Shown: positions 11,901-23,500 of the stretch, piece by piece | How positions within the stretch are numbered: position 1 is the stretch's first letter | How the letters are laid out: every line of letters starts with the position of its first letter | Source of the DNA: Acanthaster planci | Taxonomy: Eukaryota > Echinodermata > Asteroidea > Valvatida > Acanthasteridae | Direction: 5' to 3' | Assembly (NCBI RefSeq): GCF_001949145.1 | Contig: NW_019091365.1 | Location: 2,116,549-2,180,548, forward strand | DNA length: 64,000 nt | Made by a program: the position numbers and the translations under genes | The notes under the pieces: generated by a model | Told to the model about the DNA's origin: nothing | Seen by the model: only the letters and a program-made list of their open reading frames with translations | The model's database searches: none

Positions 11901-13894
11901 CTTGCTGGAGTACCAGTATGGACCTTTGTTCCCCGGTGATGTCACAATTGTGCTGGACGGCAATGTGTTGTGATGGTAATCTAGTCTGCTTATTCCAGAT
12001 AATCTAGTCAAGCATGCAGTGTTCACATGAGTGCTTGTACCATTTCTTCCATGCTTGTACATGGTTGATGCCGCATGCCCACAGGAATACATGCGATCAC
12101 TGTGGCCAAGGTAGTCCACACGTGGTGGTATTGTTTACATCTAGCGCAATCCAGTCACGTGGGGGGAAAAAGGTCTACATGACACTCAAATCTTCATGTA
12201 GAATAGTGTAGAACTATGAGGTTCCTCATTCTGCTTTGATAGGAGGAATAAGGAGCCTTTTCCCTACTGTGAGTCCATCAGCTCATTCTCAGCACAGATA
12301 TTATGGATGGAGTCGTTATCCCAACATACAGTTACAAATTCCACAGAAGGTCGCCTAGTACTGAAGGGACTTGTACATGATGTATGGCTCTAGCTACATG
12401 TACATTGTAGGCCCCAGCTTTAGTAAATCAAGCCTGCTTGCTGTTAATACATATACATGAAGTTTATCAATTCCTTGCTAATGCAGACCTGCCAACATGC
12501 CGTACTCCTTCCTGAGGTCAGCATTACCACACAATACATGTAGATTAGAAATTTAAATGAAGTGAAGGCTCATTTGAATACATTTTAATCTATTATGTGG
12601 TAATGCCTGACCTCAGGAAGGAATACAGCTAGGTTGGCAGGTCTGCTAATGAGTGCTTTGCCTCCCCCCTGTGACAGCCCCCCCCCCGGGAAAGGGGGGT
12701 TTCTTGTCCCAGAGAGGGGGGATCCGCACATGGTAAGGGTGTTTTAATTTGGGCTCTCATTTTCTTAATGTGAAATTATGATTAAAATTTGTCTTTTTTT
12801 CCGCACACTGTGGCTCCTCTAGGCTTGTTTACTTCCATTTTTCAAAAATTTTCAAATTTAATTGAAGCCAGCACTGAATTCACCTAAATAAGAACAAATA
12901 AATACATGTACAAAACTGTAAGAACAAAAATTTTACGAAAATATGAATTTTAAGCTTTCAGTCAAAATCAAGTCATTTTGTGTACCAAAATAATCGTGGT
13001 TTGCTCTGCATTACACGTGTACAAAAACATCCCAAGGCAAAACATCTCAAAACATCCATGCTTCAATCCATGCTTCAAGGAGGTCCATGTAAGGACGCCA
13101 CTTAATACCATGTGCGCAAACCCTATGAGCCTGGTCTGAAACATTGAGTCTTCTAACTAAACTACTTGATTTTTTCCCTCCTAAACTGAACTTTTCTAGA
13201 CATGTTTTTGCTCTCGGACGGCTAATGGGTCACTGTAGGGAATAATTACTGGGGTCCGTATACTATCCGCTCAGAGCAGGAACAAAAGAGAGCGTGTTTT
13301 GAAATGAAATTGACAGTCCTTTGTACGTATTCACGGCACTGCCACGCAAGTTCCTGGGCATTTGACGCAGAGCACGCTGAGTACGTTTAATTTAATTCAA
13401 CATTTAAGTTATTTAAATAACGTACGAATAAGAACCAAGCTTTTATGAAAATATGGATTTTATTTAAGCTTTTCAGTCAAAATCCACACTCGTTTTTGTG
13501 TACAAAAAATCAGTTTGCTCTGCATCACACATGTACAAAAAATGTCCCAAAAGGCATGACAGCTAGGCCTAGTAAAACATCTCAAAATATCCTTACTTTC
13601 AATCAATATTTCTCTGCTTTGCAGGGACCATTGGAATCCAAACATATCAAAATGTTTCTTATGACATTCTTTCCAAGATCATGTCAAAAAGAAAACAGAA
13701 AAAATAGCTGAAAAATTTATGAGCCTCCCTGTATTATTCAGTAGCCAAAGCTAAGCCATGATATGATACCTAGGCCAACACAAAATCCACTGAAAACTGC
13801 CATTCATTTACCTCCTCTTCTCTTCATCAAATACCAAATACGTCTTCGTCTGCCGATTTTTAGGATGCTTTTGCCTGTACCTATCTGTCGGCAT
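8970..13894 (-). CDS. NOL12: Nucleolar protein 12 (Nop25/Rrp17 family), five exons
   Basis: In transcript order the coding exons are 13894-13812, 11376-11225, 10703-10564, 10246-10089 and 9147-8970. All junctions are GT-AG and in phase, and they total 711 bases (236 residues plus stop); human NOL12 is 213. Exon 1 ends in YLVFDEEKR and runs into RRDFLTGFQKRKKERKR, the conserved Nop25 start. Exon 2 is a long charged helix. Exon 3 has VYDHAEHTVTVESV, which matches the family's central motif. Exon 4 is acidic. Exon 5 is very basic (HRGGSSARHKGG...GGGYGAKRR) and suits nucleolar RNA binding. Family members act in pre-rRNA processing; yeast Rrp17 is a 5'-3' exonuclease for 5.8S/25S maturation. The ATG at 13892-13894 gives the family-like N terminus. 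Intron 1 (2.4 kb) is full of repeats. Confidence 0.93.
12484..12645. mobile_element. 162-bp MITE in NOL12 intron 1
   Basis: It begins CAGACCTGCCAAC and ends with the exact inverse (GTTGGCAGGTCTG). After a short variable stretch the arms pair again through CTTCCTGAGGTCAG and GCATTACCACA, so each arm is about 60 bases. CTAATG stands directly outside both ends (12478-12483 and 12646-12651). It has no coding capacity. The CAG-type terminus would suit an hAT-like element, but a clean 8-bp duplication is not visible, so the superfamily stays open. Confidence 0.75.
12661..12725. repeat. Runs of C and G able to pair (hairpin or G-quadruplex type)
   Basis: In NOL12 intron 1 a run of about ten C's is followed directly by GGG, AAA and six G's, then TTTCTTGTCCC and another G6 run. 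C6 and C10 runs can pair with the G runs, or the G runs could form quadruplex-like structures. The bases are visible; the structure is inference. Such runs are also typical places for assembly errors. Confidence 0.5.
12920..13607. repeat. Direct duplication (two ~150-180 bp copies) in NOL12 intron 1
   Basis: Copy 1 (about 12920-13070) and copy 2 (about 13429-13607) are in the same orientation. Shared blocks appear in order: AAGAAC, GAAAATATG, AGCTTT(T)CAGTCAAAATC, TTTTGTGTAC, TTTGCTCTGCAT, TGTACAAAAA, and AAAACATCTCAAAA. Copy 2 carries an extra block of about 20 bases near 13555-13577. The spacer is about 360 bases. Neither copy has a coding frame. This could be a local tandem duplication or two diverged copies of one repeat family. 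Confidence 0.65.
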
Positions 13895-14468
13895 TTTTGT
13901 CTCCCGTAAATAAATGTTTTAATCGCCAGTGATAGTCCTGACGCGACTACCACACGTGCAACGTGCCAGATTAGTATTATATTGTGCCGTGCGTGGAAGG
14001 GTCACCTTTTCCAGGCAGTTTCTACTCCTGCTAACTGTTTTTACGTACTCATTTGATTTACATATTAAGAACAATGTACGTTGATCGTTCACGCTTGCGA
14101 AGACAGATCAATCGTGTAACCGAGAGGGTCATACAACGTGTCCAATCAACGTTTACTATTTTACAATCGATTGCTCATCTAATACCTGCTGAGGTTAGGT
14201 ATCCAGTTTATTATTAGCAGTCAGACCCCGGTCGCAATAACCTTATGGCAAAAATCAATCCATTAGGGGGTCTGGGAATTGGACCACCATAAATATGCCG
14301 CTGTTGAAGGCCTCCAGATTGTTAAGAGAATTATGTTGTAAAATCAACGAAATTCTCCATACATTCTCTCCACATTAGACCGACGTAAGTAGTATAGAAA
14401 GGCAACTGATGTTTGGACTGATGTGACCAATTACAGGCTCATGTTTCTGTGTGCTCTTTATGTTTGCA

Positions 14469-14985
14469 GTATGTGTCATTTGATCGTCTGCAACATCATA
14501 CAACATCCAGCAATCCTTTCCTTCCTCAGAGCTATACATGTATATGCCATCACACGTATGAAGCCAAACCACGGTTCCCGTAACCTTCACGACCATGCAC
14601 AATGCATGACATCTAGATGCTCAACCAACCATAAAAACTTCACGTGTGAAATTAAGCTCCTATAACATTCGGGCTTTATTTTCCTTAAAAAAAACCTCCC
14701 TGGCCACAATTTTGTCCCGGGATTCGAACCCACACCCCATGCATCACAAACCATTATGCTGTAACCGCTTGACCACTGCAATTCACACAGGTTGATGGTG
14801 TTTTTACTGTTGATATATCGATAAATGGCTGCAACGCGAGTCTAATACACATTGGGCATGCTCAATACAAATACAACCACCGTGGTTTGGCTTCATACGT
14901 GTGGATGCATATATATCTCCTTCCTCATGGTGACAGTCCACCTCTGTACCGTGTGCACGTACATGTTGGCAGGCATGCACCTAAA
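14469..14985. repeat. Long inverted repeat enclosing a tRNA-like SINE
   Basis: The left arm (about 14469-14576) and right arm (about 14879-14985) are inverted copies. The inner 26 bases match perfectly from CACACGTATGAAGCC to AACCACGGT. Farther out, similarity continues more loosely through CTTCCTC, CTGC.AACAT and CAGTATGT. The loop of about 300 bases holds a tRNA-derived SINE head. It could be a foldback transposon later hit by the SINE, or a local inverted duplication. Confidence 0.65.
14660..14783 (-). repeat. tRNA-derived SINE
   Basis: On the minus strand it has an A box (AGTGGTCAAGCGG) and a perfect B box (GGTTCGAATCC), followed by CCGGGACAAAATTG and an A/T-rich tail. The B box is as good as in a live tRNA gene, but the acceptor stem is not symmetric and a body follows, so I call it a SINE. 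It sits in the loop of the inverted repeat 14469-14985. Confidence 0.65.
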
Positions 14986-15908
14986 CATACTGTGTTTTGT
15001 GCCGGCACCTTGCCTTATCCCCAGAACTGTGGGGCTCATCGATTCGTTCGCCGTGCTTCCGTGATTGAGCCATTCTTAGTAATGCTATTTCTCTGGTGTG
15101 AAGTTAGTTCCTTTTTCCTCGTTTCACGTTCCACATTCAATAGTTCAGTGTTGAACAAGTAGGCCTAGGGCCTAACTTTGAATAGGCCTAAGTAACCGTT
15201 TGGCATTCAGGATGCACATCCCTAAGAGAGATTGTGTGCAAAAAGAGAAGAAAAACTGTGCCAACTACATTTTAGGGCTTGTTTGACCAGGAAAAATGCC
15301 ATGCCCCGGGTTGCTAGGAGTCGTTGCCAATTCAGAAAAATGACATCAGATTCAATGTAATCTCCAGGCAAGGCGTGGGGGGCTTGGGGGGCTTGGGTAG
15401 GCCTACTGATTTTAGATTAGTGTGGTGTGATGCATTCACTATCCCACTCCGGTTTGCAAGCGAAGAACTCCACCGACAAGACTTTCATCAAAGCCGTTTT
15501 GACCGTTGAAAACTGCCTTTGCCGTGGTTGAAATGGAGGCAACAGGGTCACTAAAAAGTACAGAAGCACTTTGAAGAAGTTTTTAGCCAGGCTGTTGGAT
15601 GGATGTTTATTACATGTACATGTATTTGACTGAAATAGCTTCGATGAAACAGCAAGTATATAAAACAAGCCTTTATGTTTCCTTTAATAATTATACTGCA
15701 ATAAAAACTGTCGTCTACATTTCAGGATTTGTTTGACCCTTAAAAAACCCTATGCCTAGGGCTGCCTCTGTGGGAGAGAGTTGTGTTTGTACACATCATT
15801 GTGAAATGGCACATACAATGTAAATGTGCATTTTTGCGCATTTTTTTTTGTCCCATTTGCACTCCATCAGTTCTAAGGCTGTGCACCCTGAATGTCAAAT
15901 GGTACTTA

Positions 15909-16373
15909 TTGGCTGAGTTCGGGCAGCTTGTTCTCGTATGTTCATGAACAGCTCGATTTGTTGTTCGTGGGTTGGCCACTCGAACGCTGGGAACAAACAA
16001 CCGGTTACCAGTGGTAGTTAGTGACATGCAACATGGCGGCGTCCATGTAGGCTACATTATTCGAGAGTTAATGTTTGGATGGGCTGAATTCTTTTCTATA
16101 GAAACAGGAACATTCATTTCTGTGTTACGGAAAATAATTAGTGTTAATTTTGCAAAACTTTCCATTGTCTATGGCTTTGGAAGCCATCTCTCTACATTTT
16201 GAAGATGTTAAAAAATCAAAATCTCACGAGTTTTTCCGTGTGTTCCTGTAAAACCCTGACGAGGAGGTGGTGTGTGATCCTGTTCCGAGAACAGTGTTCT
16301 TGAGTTGTGTTCCCGCCGTTAGAGCGCGAGAACAAGAAACCCGTGTCAAGAACAGGCCGCCCGAACTCGACCA
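15909..16373. mobile_element. Inverted-repeat element (MITE-like)
   Basis: The left terminus, about 15909-15936 (GAGTTCGGGCAGCTTGTTCT), is matched in inverse at 16347-16373 (GAGTTCGGGCGGCCTGTTCT on the minus strand). A looser inner match lies at GCTGGGAACA versus GGCGGGAACA. The total is about 465 bp with no transposase frame. A clean target duplication could not be fixed, so the superfamily is open. Confidence 0.55.
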
Positions 16374-17559
16374 TTCAATTTTGGAATTTCAAATGGTTAC
16401 TTGTTCAACATTGAACGTTGAACAAGGAATTAACTTCACATCGGTATACATGTATGTTTGCTGTTGCACTTGCATGGGAACTGAGAAATTTTACTGCAGC
16501 AATCTTCATCTGCATAAACCAAACCAACCTGTAATGGCAACAAATCCTGGCTTTCAGGCACAAAGTCAGTCCAGCCGCTGACTCTGCAGCAGCCATGTGA
16601 CAACAGAAGAAAAGGTCATGTGACTGCACACTTGACTACCTTGCTTTTTTTAATTATTTCAACAATAATTAGTGGTACCCTGGTACCTGCCCGTTCAGGA
16701 ATTAGGTTCCCCGTTAACATACTACCCACAAATGCAAATCACTTCATTTAACTTTTGACGTCACAGTCATGTTTTTCCTACAGGTGGCTGCTAAAACTAG
16801 GGTTGGCCATCGGTATAAATATACAAGAATAATTCACAAAGTATTAAAAACTCGAAGCAGCTATCAGAATACCAGATAATGAATACGAATTGAAAAATAC
16901 AACCCCTATTTAAAATTTATTGCACAAATATCCATTTTGAATGAATTTGAGTTTAAATCAAAACCCAACCAAAAGGTGATATTTCTGTACTTTTTGGCCA
17001 ACCAAGACAAGTTGTAGGCAAAATAAGTGTGGTCTATTGTGACTTTTTTGGGTAAGGAGAAAAAAAAATTGCAATCCGCTGCTCTGACTCAGGAACTGAA
17101 CTGCAGTTGCTCACATCTGGCTCCATAGTTGAATGCCCGACTTACATGTACATGTATGCTCTGTCGCGCAGTCACTCCTCTCCAAAGGGATTGAGCAATT
17201 ATACCAGTATGGTATCAGTGCAGCACCAGTCTAGAAAAACCTAAACTGCAACTTGATGCCGGCAAAGTACACAAAAAATAAACACCAAAACTCTGTCTTG
17301 CCTGTTCACAGGGCATGAGCAGGCCAGTTTATAGTCGGTCACACTGGCTATAAAATGGCCTTCAGTATTAAGAGTAATTGATTATTGGTGCATAAAATAA
17401 AAGCTGTTTTACAGCAGATGTGTGTGTGTTTTGTACTGTATCCAGTGTGTTGTAATTAAGTTCCACTGGCTCTGACTTTGGATTCATGCTGTTGGTGATT
17501 GAAGCTTCTTCAACCTCTTGTCTTGAGCTCAATACAAGTCATCAAAAACACTGGTTACA

Positions 17560-17570
17560 ATGACAACAAG
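17560..17570 (+). CDS. BTAF1: Tentative 11-base first coding exon of BTAF1
   Basis: ATG ACA ACA AG directly precedes GTAAAT. It supplies two bases that join the A of exon 2 (19482) to make AGA (Arg), giving MTTRLDRL. The family also has a very short first coding piece before RLDRL (MAVS in human). The A at -3 suits initiation. The alternative is the ATG at 19468-19470, read through without a splice (MSICRLDRL). Confidence 0.55.
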
Positions 17571-20500
17571 GTAAATACCTTTCTTTTTGGACGTTGCAGT
17601 TTTATCAAGTCAGTAACATTGTTTAATTTAGCTTGTTTAATTGTGTTGCTTCTTTAGTTTACAGTCAGCTACTGAGCTAGTTTGTAATCCCAATTTCACA
17701 AACCTACAGCAACGACAGCAACAGTGTGCATTCGCCAGTTGGGAAAATTGGTTCTCAGATTATACATGCACTCCCTTTAAACTGTTGAAAAGCTTCTCCA
17801 GACTAAAGCTACATGTACTGGTATATCAATTGCAGAAAAGTTTCATTTCATTGAGTATATTTAGTACTTCATTAAAAGCAGTAAAAGAAAGAAAACTGAT
17901 AAGTTTGGAGAAAGGTAAAGAGTTTTTTCCCGCACAGTGGATCAAACCCTTGGTCTGGTAGTCCATAGTCTGCCATCATTATTTAATAGTCCTTTGAGGC
18001 GACTGATAGACTTGCAGAAAATAAAACCTCACAATGTTACTTCAAGTGACAGCAAAACCTGACTCGTGTTATTGCATGTATTGCTGCTCTTTCCATAGCC
18101 TCATGAATTGGGGGACCAGTAGTTCTCTTTCAGCATCTCTCTCACTCACGAAAGAGATTGCGCACAAACTTTCATCTCCGATTTGAGATGTCTTTGAGGA
18201 CGAACTTAAATGACTCGAGGAAAAGCAAGGAAATTGCAAACAATTCCGACTGCTCTTTTTTGGTTGAACACATATAGCATTATATTTAGGCTGCTATTTT
18301 TTTGAAGGGAGGGAGAGCTCCCTGTTCCCTATCCTGTCCAAAAAAGGCTGGGGAAATGCTGCATTTGGCTTAACCCTAACCCCTAGGGTGTATGTAAAAT
18401 CGTATTGAAATTGGAGGATTTGGGAGTGTTAGGATTAAAGGGGAAGTTTGTTGACAAATAAAAATTTGTAGATTATGTTATAATTACTATTTTGAACTGA
18501 GATACACATGTACTTGTGTGCATACAGCAGGCTATGATTAAAGCATCAAACATTTGTCGGGTGTGTAATTTATGCAGATTACATATATTAATCTTTGACG
18601 GCAGTCGGATTTGCTTCGTAATTTCATCTGAAACCTTCTCAGAAAAATCTTTCAACCTTTACTATGATTATTTTAATCATTGATTTGAGCTAGCTCTGAT
18701 GCCCACCACTCAATTTTGTGCTCCAGAGAAAACATATATGCCGTTTCATATTTTCTTCCCACGCACTCGATGACTGCCCCGCATGGTAGCAAGAGCTCAA
18801 ATTCTTGTCTTGAATAGACTGTGGGCGTGTTGTGAGCCAGCAGTGTCTTAGCACAAGAGTAATTTGATAATTCATTGTTACAGTATATTGCAATACTCAT
18901 TGCCACTTTCTTGAAAATGCTTCTAATTTTCTGTTAAAAGGAAGAAAATTCTGATGAATAGAAAGTGACGTTTGTCATTGAGACCATATGCATGTAGTTA
19001 TTATAAAGCTTAGTAATTGTATACTGAAGTGGGCGGTTATTTAAAACCCGTCTGTGGGCGGTCAGTTGGTGCCCATTACTTGTATGTATGTACATGTACC
19101 AACAATCCTAGGGTAGGATTTATTCAGCAGTATCGACTGCTCGCTGTGACCTGAAGTACGTAGCAGATGCATGCTTTTTCCAGGTCACAATTTAACAAGG
19201 AGCTACATTTATGTGGGTGATAAGCTGATAATGTGGCCTGTGTTTTGTCATAAGGTAGGTGTATATGCTATCTCACCAAAGGCTTTTTTTCATATTTACA
19301 TGCATGCTGTGTACAAATTAGAAATGTATAAAAGCAAAGGATGTGTAAACAATTCCATGATGATCTGAACTAGGTGTTATGCAGGACTGAATGTGAGATT
19401 ATGGTGTAACGTATTAGTGATGTACACGTATGTACAAAATAACAGTGTCACCACAGCATCTGTAACCATGTCTATCTGCAGATTGGATCGCCTGTTCCTT
19501 CTGTTGGATACTGGGTCCACCCCAGTGACTCGCCAGGCGGCAGCACAGCAACTGGGGGAGGTGCAAAAGCTCCACCCACATGAACTCCACAACCTCCTCG
19601 CAAAGGTCAGTTTTGTTTCCACTTCCTTAAGTGCAAACTGCATAGGCCAGGTTCGATCAGCAACGATTTTGTTGACTGGTAATCTATGCACAAAAGTGTA
19701 TACGAATATTTGGAACCAGACAAAATTGAGCTTGTGATTGACTAACGTTCACTGATTGACCTCGACTGCTGTGCAGCCATTTTGGAGTTTCTTTTTATTC
19801 AGGATTTTGTTTTCAGATCAAAGTTTCTGAAAAGCTACTTGTAGCATGTTGCATGTTGAGAAGTTTTGTGTTGCTTTTAGCCAGAAACTCTCTGAACTTT
19901 CTTTTTAGATTCACTTTTATTTGAGGAGTTCCACCTGGGAAACGAGAATAGCCGCTGGTCAAGCCATAGAAGCAGTAGCTAAGCATGTGCCTCACTGGGC
20001 ACCAATCAAGAAGATCAAAGAAGGTGAACAGTCTTACTATTTTGTTGTGTTTGTTTTTTGTTTCGTTTTTAATTTTTTATTTCAAGAAGTATGCTTTTAT
20101 GTATCTTGGAGTGCTGGTAAATGTCTTTCTAGTGAGCTTTTAAAATCATTCCTTCAGATTTTTTGTACTGTTGTCTTAAAAAGGGTTACAGTAAAAACCA
20201 TGTGAAAAATTCCATTTTCTTGAAATTCAGTCCGAAAATCAAAAATTCCATGTCCAGATATTGAGCACTTAATCAGGTGGAGGGTTTGTTAACATGTTGC
20301 ATCTTCAAGAAACATCACGTTAATATCCAGGATACTACACTATTTTCATATCGAAGTTATAAGGCCAAGAAGAAAAAAGCTGTGCTTCCAGTTAAATGCC
20401 TCTCAAAAATAGGGTCAGTCGGTCAGAAAAGGGGGGGGCATTTTTTGTGCTGATTGAATGGTAGCTGTGCCAAATTACCGGTTGATCCAAAATAAATGGT

Positions 20501-23500
20501 TAAACTAAATTCTTGATATTTGGTAATAAATTGTGGGAATGATAAAATGCAGTAATATGTAAAACAGTAACCAAAACCTATTAACATTTGTAATGATTCT
20601 GTGATGACAAGGGTTTTATAGGTCAGTATATCCTTCATTTTAGTCGTTCCTGAATATTGAATAGCCATAAAGTACTTTAACTGTGCCCTTGACTTTTATG
20701 CAAGCAGACCTTGGGCACATTAAGTAGTACAATGCGTATGGTGGTATTAACTCACCCTGTACAGTATATCTTTATCGTAGACACTATGCATATGTGCTCA
20801 TAGTACTGCGTCACTGAATGCTCCCCCCTGCTTTGATTCTAGGGGATGATTTTGCCGTTCTTCAGTTTGGACTTGCTTATTTAATACCTCCAAAAATTTC
20901 AGTTGAAGGTTTTTTTTCGGCCTCCTTTTAAAGCTCCTTTCAAGCTCTGTCATCAACTAAAGGTTTGTAATTCTTGGCTGATCATTTCAAACTCTTGGTG
21001 AAAAATGTACCAAGTATGTGCGGTGTGTGAGTGTTTGCATGTTGCTTTTCTCAGAGGGTTCAGTTGGGAGCAGCGGACCACGCATTGCCACACCTGTCCA
21101 CCAAGAGCGGGAGGCCGACCAGCTCAAGTTTGACAAATTTGACGTGAACCGGGTCCTGAGACATGGTTCGTCGCTGCTTGGCTCGGCAGGAACTGAGTAT
21201 GAGCTGGACCTGGAAGAGACAGGTGAGATGGGAATGAGTCAAGTTTAACAACCGAAATTCACACAAATATTTGACAATAACTTTTACATTTACTTCTTAC
21301 AAGTCCTACCAGAAGAGATTCCATTTTTTGTATATATGTAGCAGTACCTACAGATTATTAGTTTTCTGTTGGACTCAAATGGCTTTGGTGAAATTCCATA
21401 TTTCCCTTTCTCTTGGCTTTAGTTTGTGTGTGAAAGAGGGAGGAAGATATTTCTTCTAGCAACAATTTCCCTTGAGGTAGCACATAGGGAGTATGTGTGC
21501 ACATTATTTGTGTCATCTTGTACCATTGAAGAGTGGTCATTGTGTTTCCCGTTATTCCTACACTGTGACATAGACTATAGCTCTGAGGACAAAAACTGAC
21601 CTGTGAGGACGGGGAAATATCCTCAGTTCCTGTGTGGTCTGTCCGCTATTGTGATGTGGAACATGCTTGTTCATGTGCCTCCAATGATAAGGAATACTTG
21701 TCTCTAAGTTTTATTTGCAAATCAGTAGTGTATTTACATAGCCACACGGGCACACAAACAGTGGTGTTTTTACATGGGGCTGGCCTAGTCCCAATTGCCA
21801 CCAATTAAGGAGTAAATCTATTTTGAGTAGACAGTCGCCAAACAGCAATGGCTTTGCGACTAAAATCAGTCATTTTGCCTGATGTGTGTATGTCATCAAC
21901 CAATTGACAAATGGTCATTGACTGAACTTGGCCATTTTGTTGAAAATGGGCATAGCATGGTATAGTTTGAGGAGGAGAAAGCAAATTGCTTTGGGGAATT
22001 TTCAGGAGGAATTGATCAATAGGACAGTAATGTAAATGGTGCTGCTATATTAAACATTGTAGTTTAAATATCAAAAATATTGTAACGTAATGCGGTATCG
22101 ATTGGTGTCATACTGGTCTTCCGGTTGTCAGTTGGTTGGACCAAAGTTGTTTCCCAGCTGCTAGGTATACCTATTTGTACAATTATTTGAGGGTACGAGT
22201 TTAGCCCAGCAGTCCCTTTAAAAATGCACACCAGACGTGACTCACCCTCTTTTCCCGCATGTCAATTTTCTAGAGCACACCTGTTGTCACAGAGAAGAAT
22301 TTGCACCTGAGAGCAGGAAGGAAGCCCCAAACTCTGAGAGTTTGGAGCGTAGTAATCGATACAGTTGAAACTTCATAATCACAGGACTTATTGGTAATCA
22401 CTTGATGATGAGTTTTGCACACATTTATAAATTAACATTGGGGTAGGTTGTAGCATTTAGGTGAGGCGCATTTGCGAAGGCACATGCATGTCTTTGAAAT
22501 AAAAGATCAACATCCTGGCTATGTGTGAATTGTACCCGTTTCCTCCCATCATTGCCACTGTTGGCTTGGGTGTGTTAAGCTGAAATTTGAAAGTTGATGT
22601 GGTTCTTCTGAGTGGTGTGTTGTGGGCCAGGTGATAAATTGCTGCCAAAATGGATTGCATCATCGGCCTTCTAAGCTAGACCATTTGCTGACGTAGATCG
22701 GCCCAACCGGGCAGCAGGTTGTTCAATATGTTCATTTGATAGTTTGCTTACCTGACGCAAGTGATTTTTGGGGGTTTCCAGCAAAATAGGAAGAGATTCA
22801 GTGGACTGCCATTTTTAGTCAGTCGGTTTGGAATCAAGCCCCATGTTCTAAGTACATGAATAAATTATAGAACTTCAGAAAAATGTCGCCTTTCATGGAA
22901 TGTATCAATTTCCAAATGATGTTCCTGTTTCTTTTCAAAGAAGATTTATTATTTATTGGTTTTACAAAAGGATTCAATTACATGCTCTGACTTCTTGTAA
23001 TGAAAGTAAAACTGATGTCTCACCCTTCGATTCGCACTATTTACAAAATTAGATCATCAAATACAGGAAATTAATATGTTTGGATTTGATACATGCATTA
23101 AATTTTAATTTTGTAGACATGCATTGGTCTTGATGTACATTTAACTAGGCACACGTTTTCTTATTTTTTAATGCTCTGAAAATTGTAATAAGTTATTATG
23201 GTCCATAGAAATTCACACCACAGATGGTGCAAAAATTGACCATACTTTCAAATTTGAATTTTTTTCTGCAAATTATTCATACTCAAATTAGCTCTCTTCA
23301 TGTTAATTTTGTGTCCAATTTTACATTAAGTCAACTTCAATACCAGATGTTAATTTCCTGCGGTATTGGGAATGCTGAATTTGTTAATGAAGTCCATTTG
23401 CAAGTCAGAATTACTTAATGGAAACAGGAATTGCAATCATTTCACCTCAAGAAAGGTTTTCTTGCATGGACCACCTCACAAATACATACGTAGTTTTTGG

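Larger units (their letters stand above)
13895..17559. other. Repeat-rich gap between divergent NOL12 and BTAF1
   Basis: This must hold the NOL12 promoter (just right of 13894) and the BTAF1 promoter (left of 17560). It contains a foldback repeat enclosing a SINE (about 14469-14985), a pair of weakly similar direct repeats near 15265-15310 and 15710-15760 sharing CTTGTTTGACC/ATTTGTTTGACC, and another inverted-repeat element (about 15909-16373). No open frame here resembles a known protein, and I found no extra gene. Confidence 0.5.

Noticed and set aside
9403-13300. Similarity between GCAGGAACAAGAGAGGGTGT (9403) and GCAGGAACAAAAGAGAGCGT (13276)
   Set aside because: The shared stretch is short and following sequence aligns only in scattered blocks; not enough to call a repeat family.
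14713-14783. Possible functional tRNA gene (perfect B box)
   Set aside because: The acceptor stem does not pair well and a SINE-like body follows on the 3' side.
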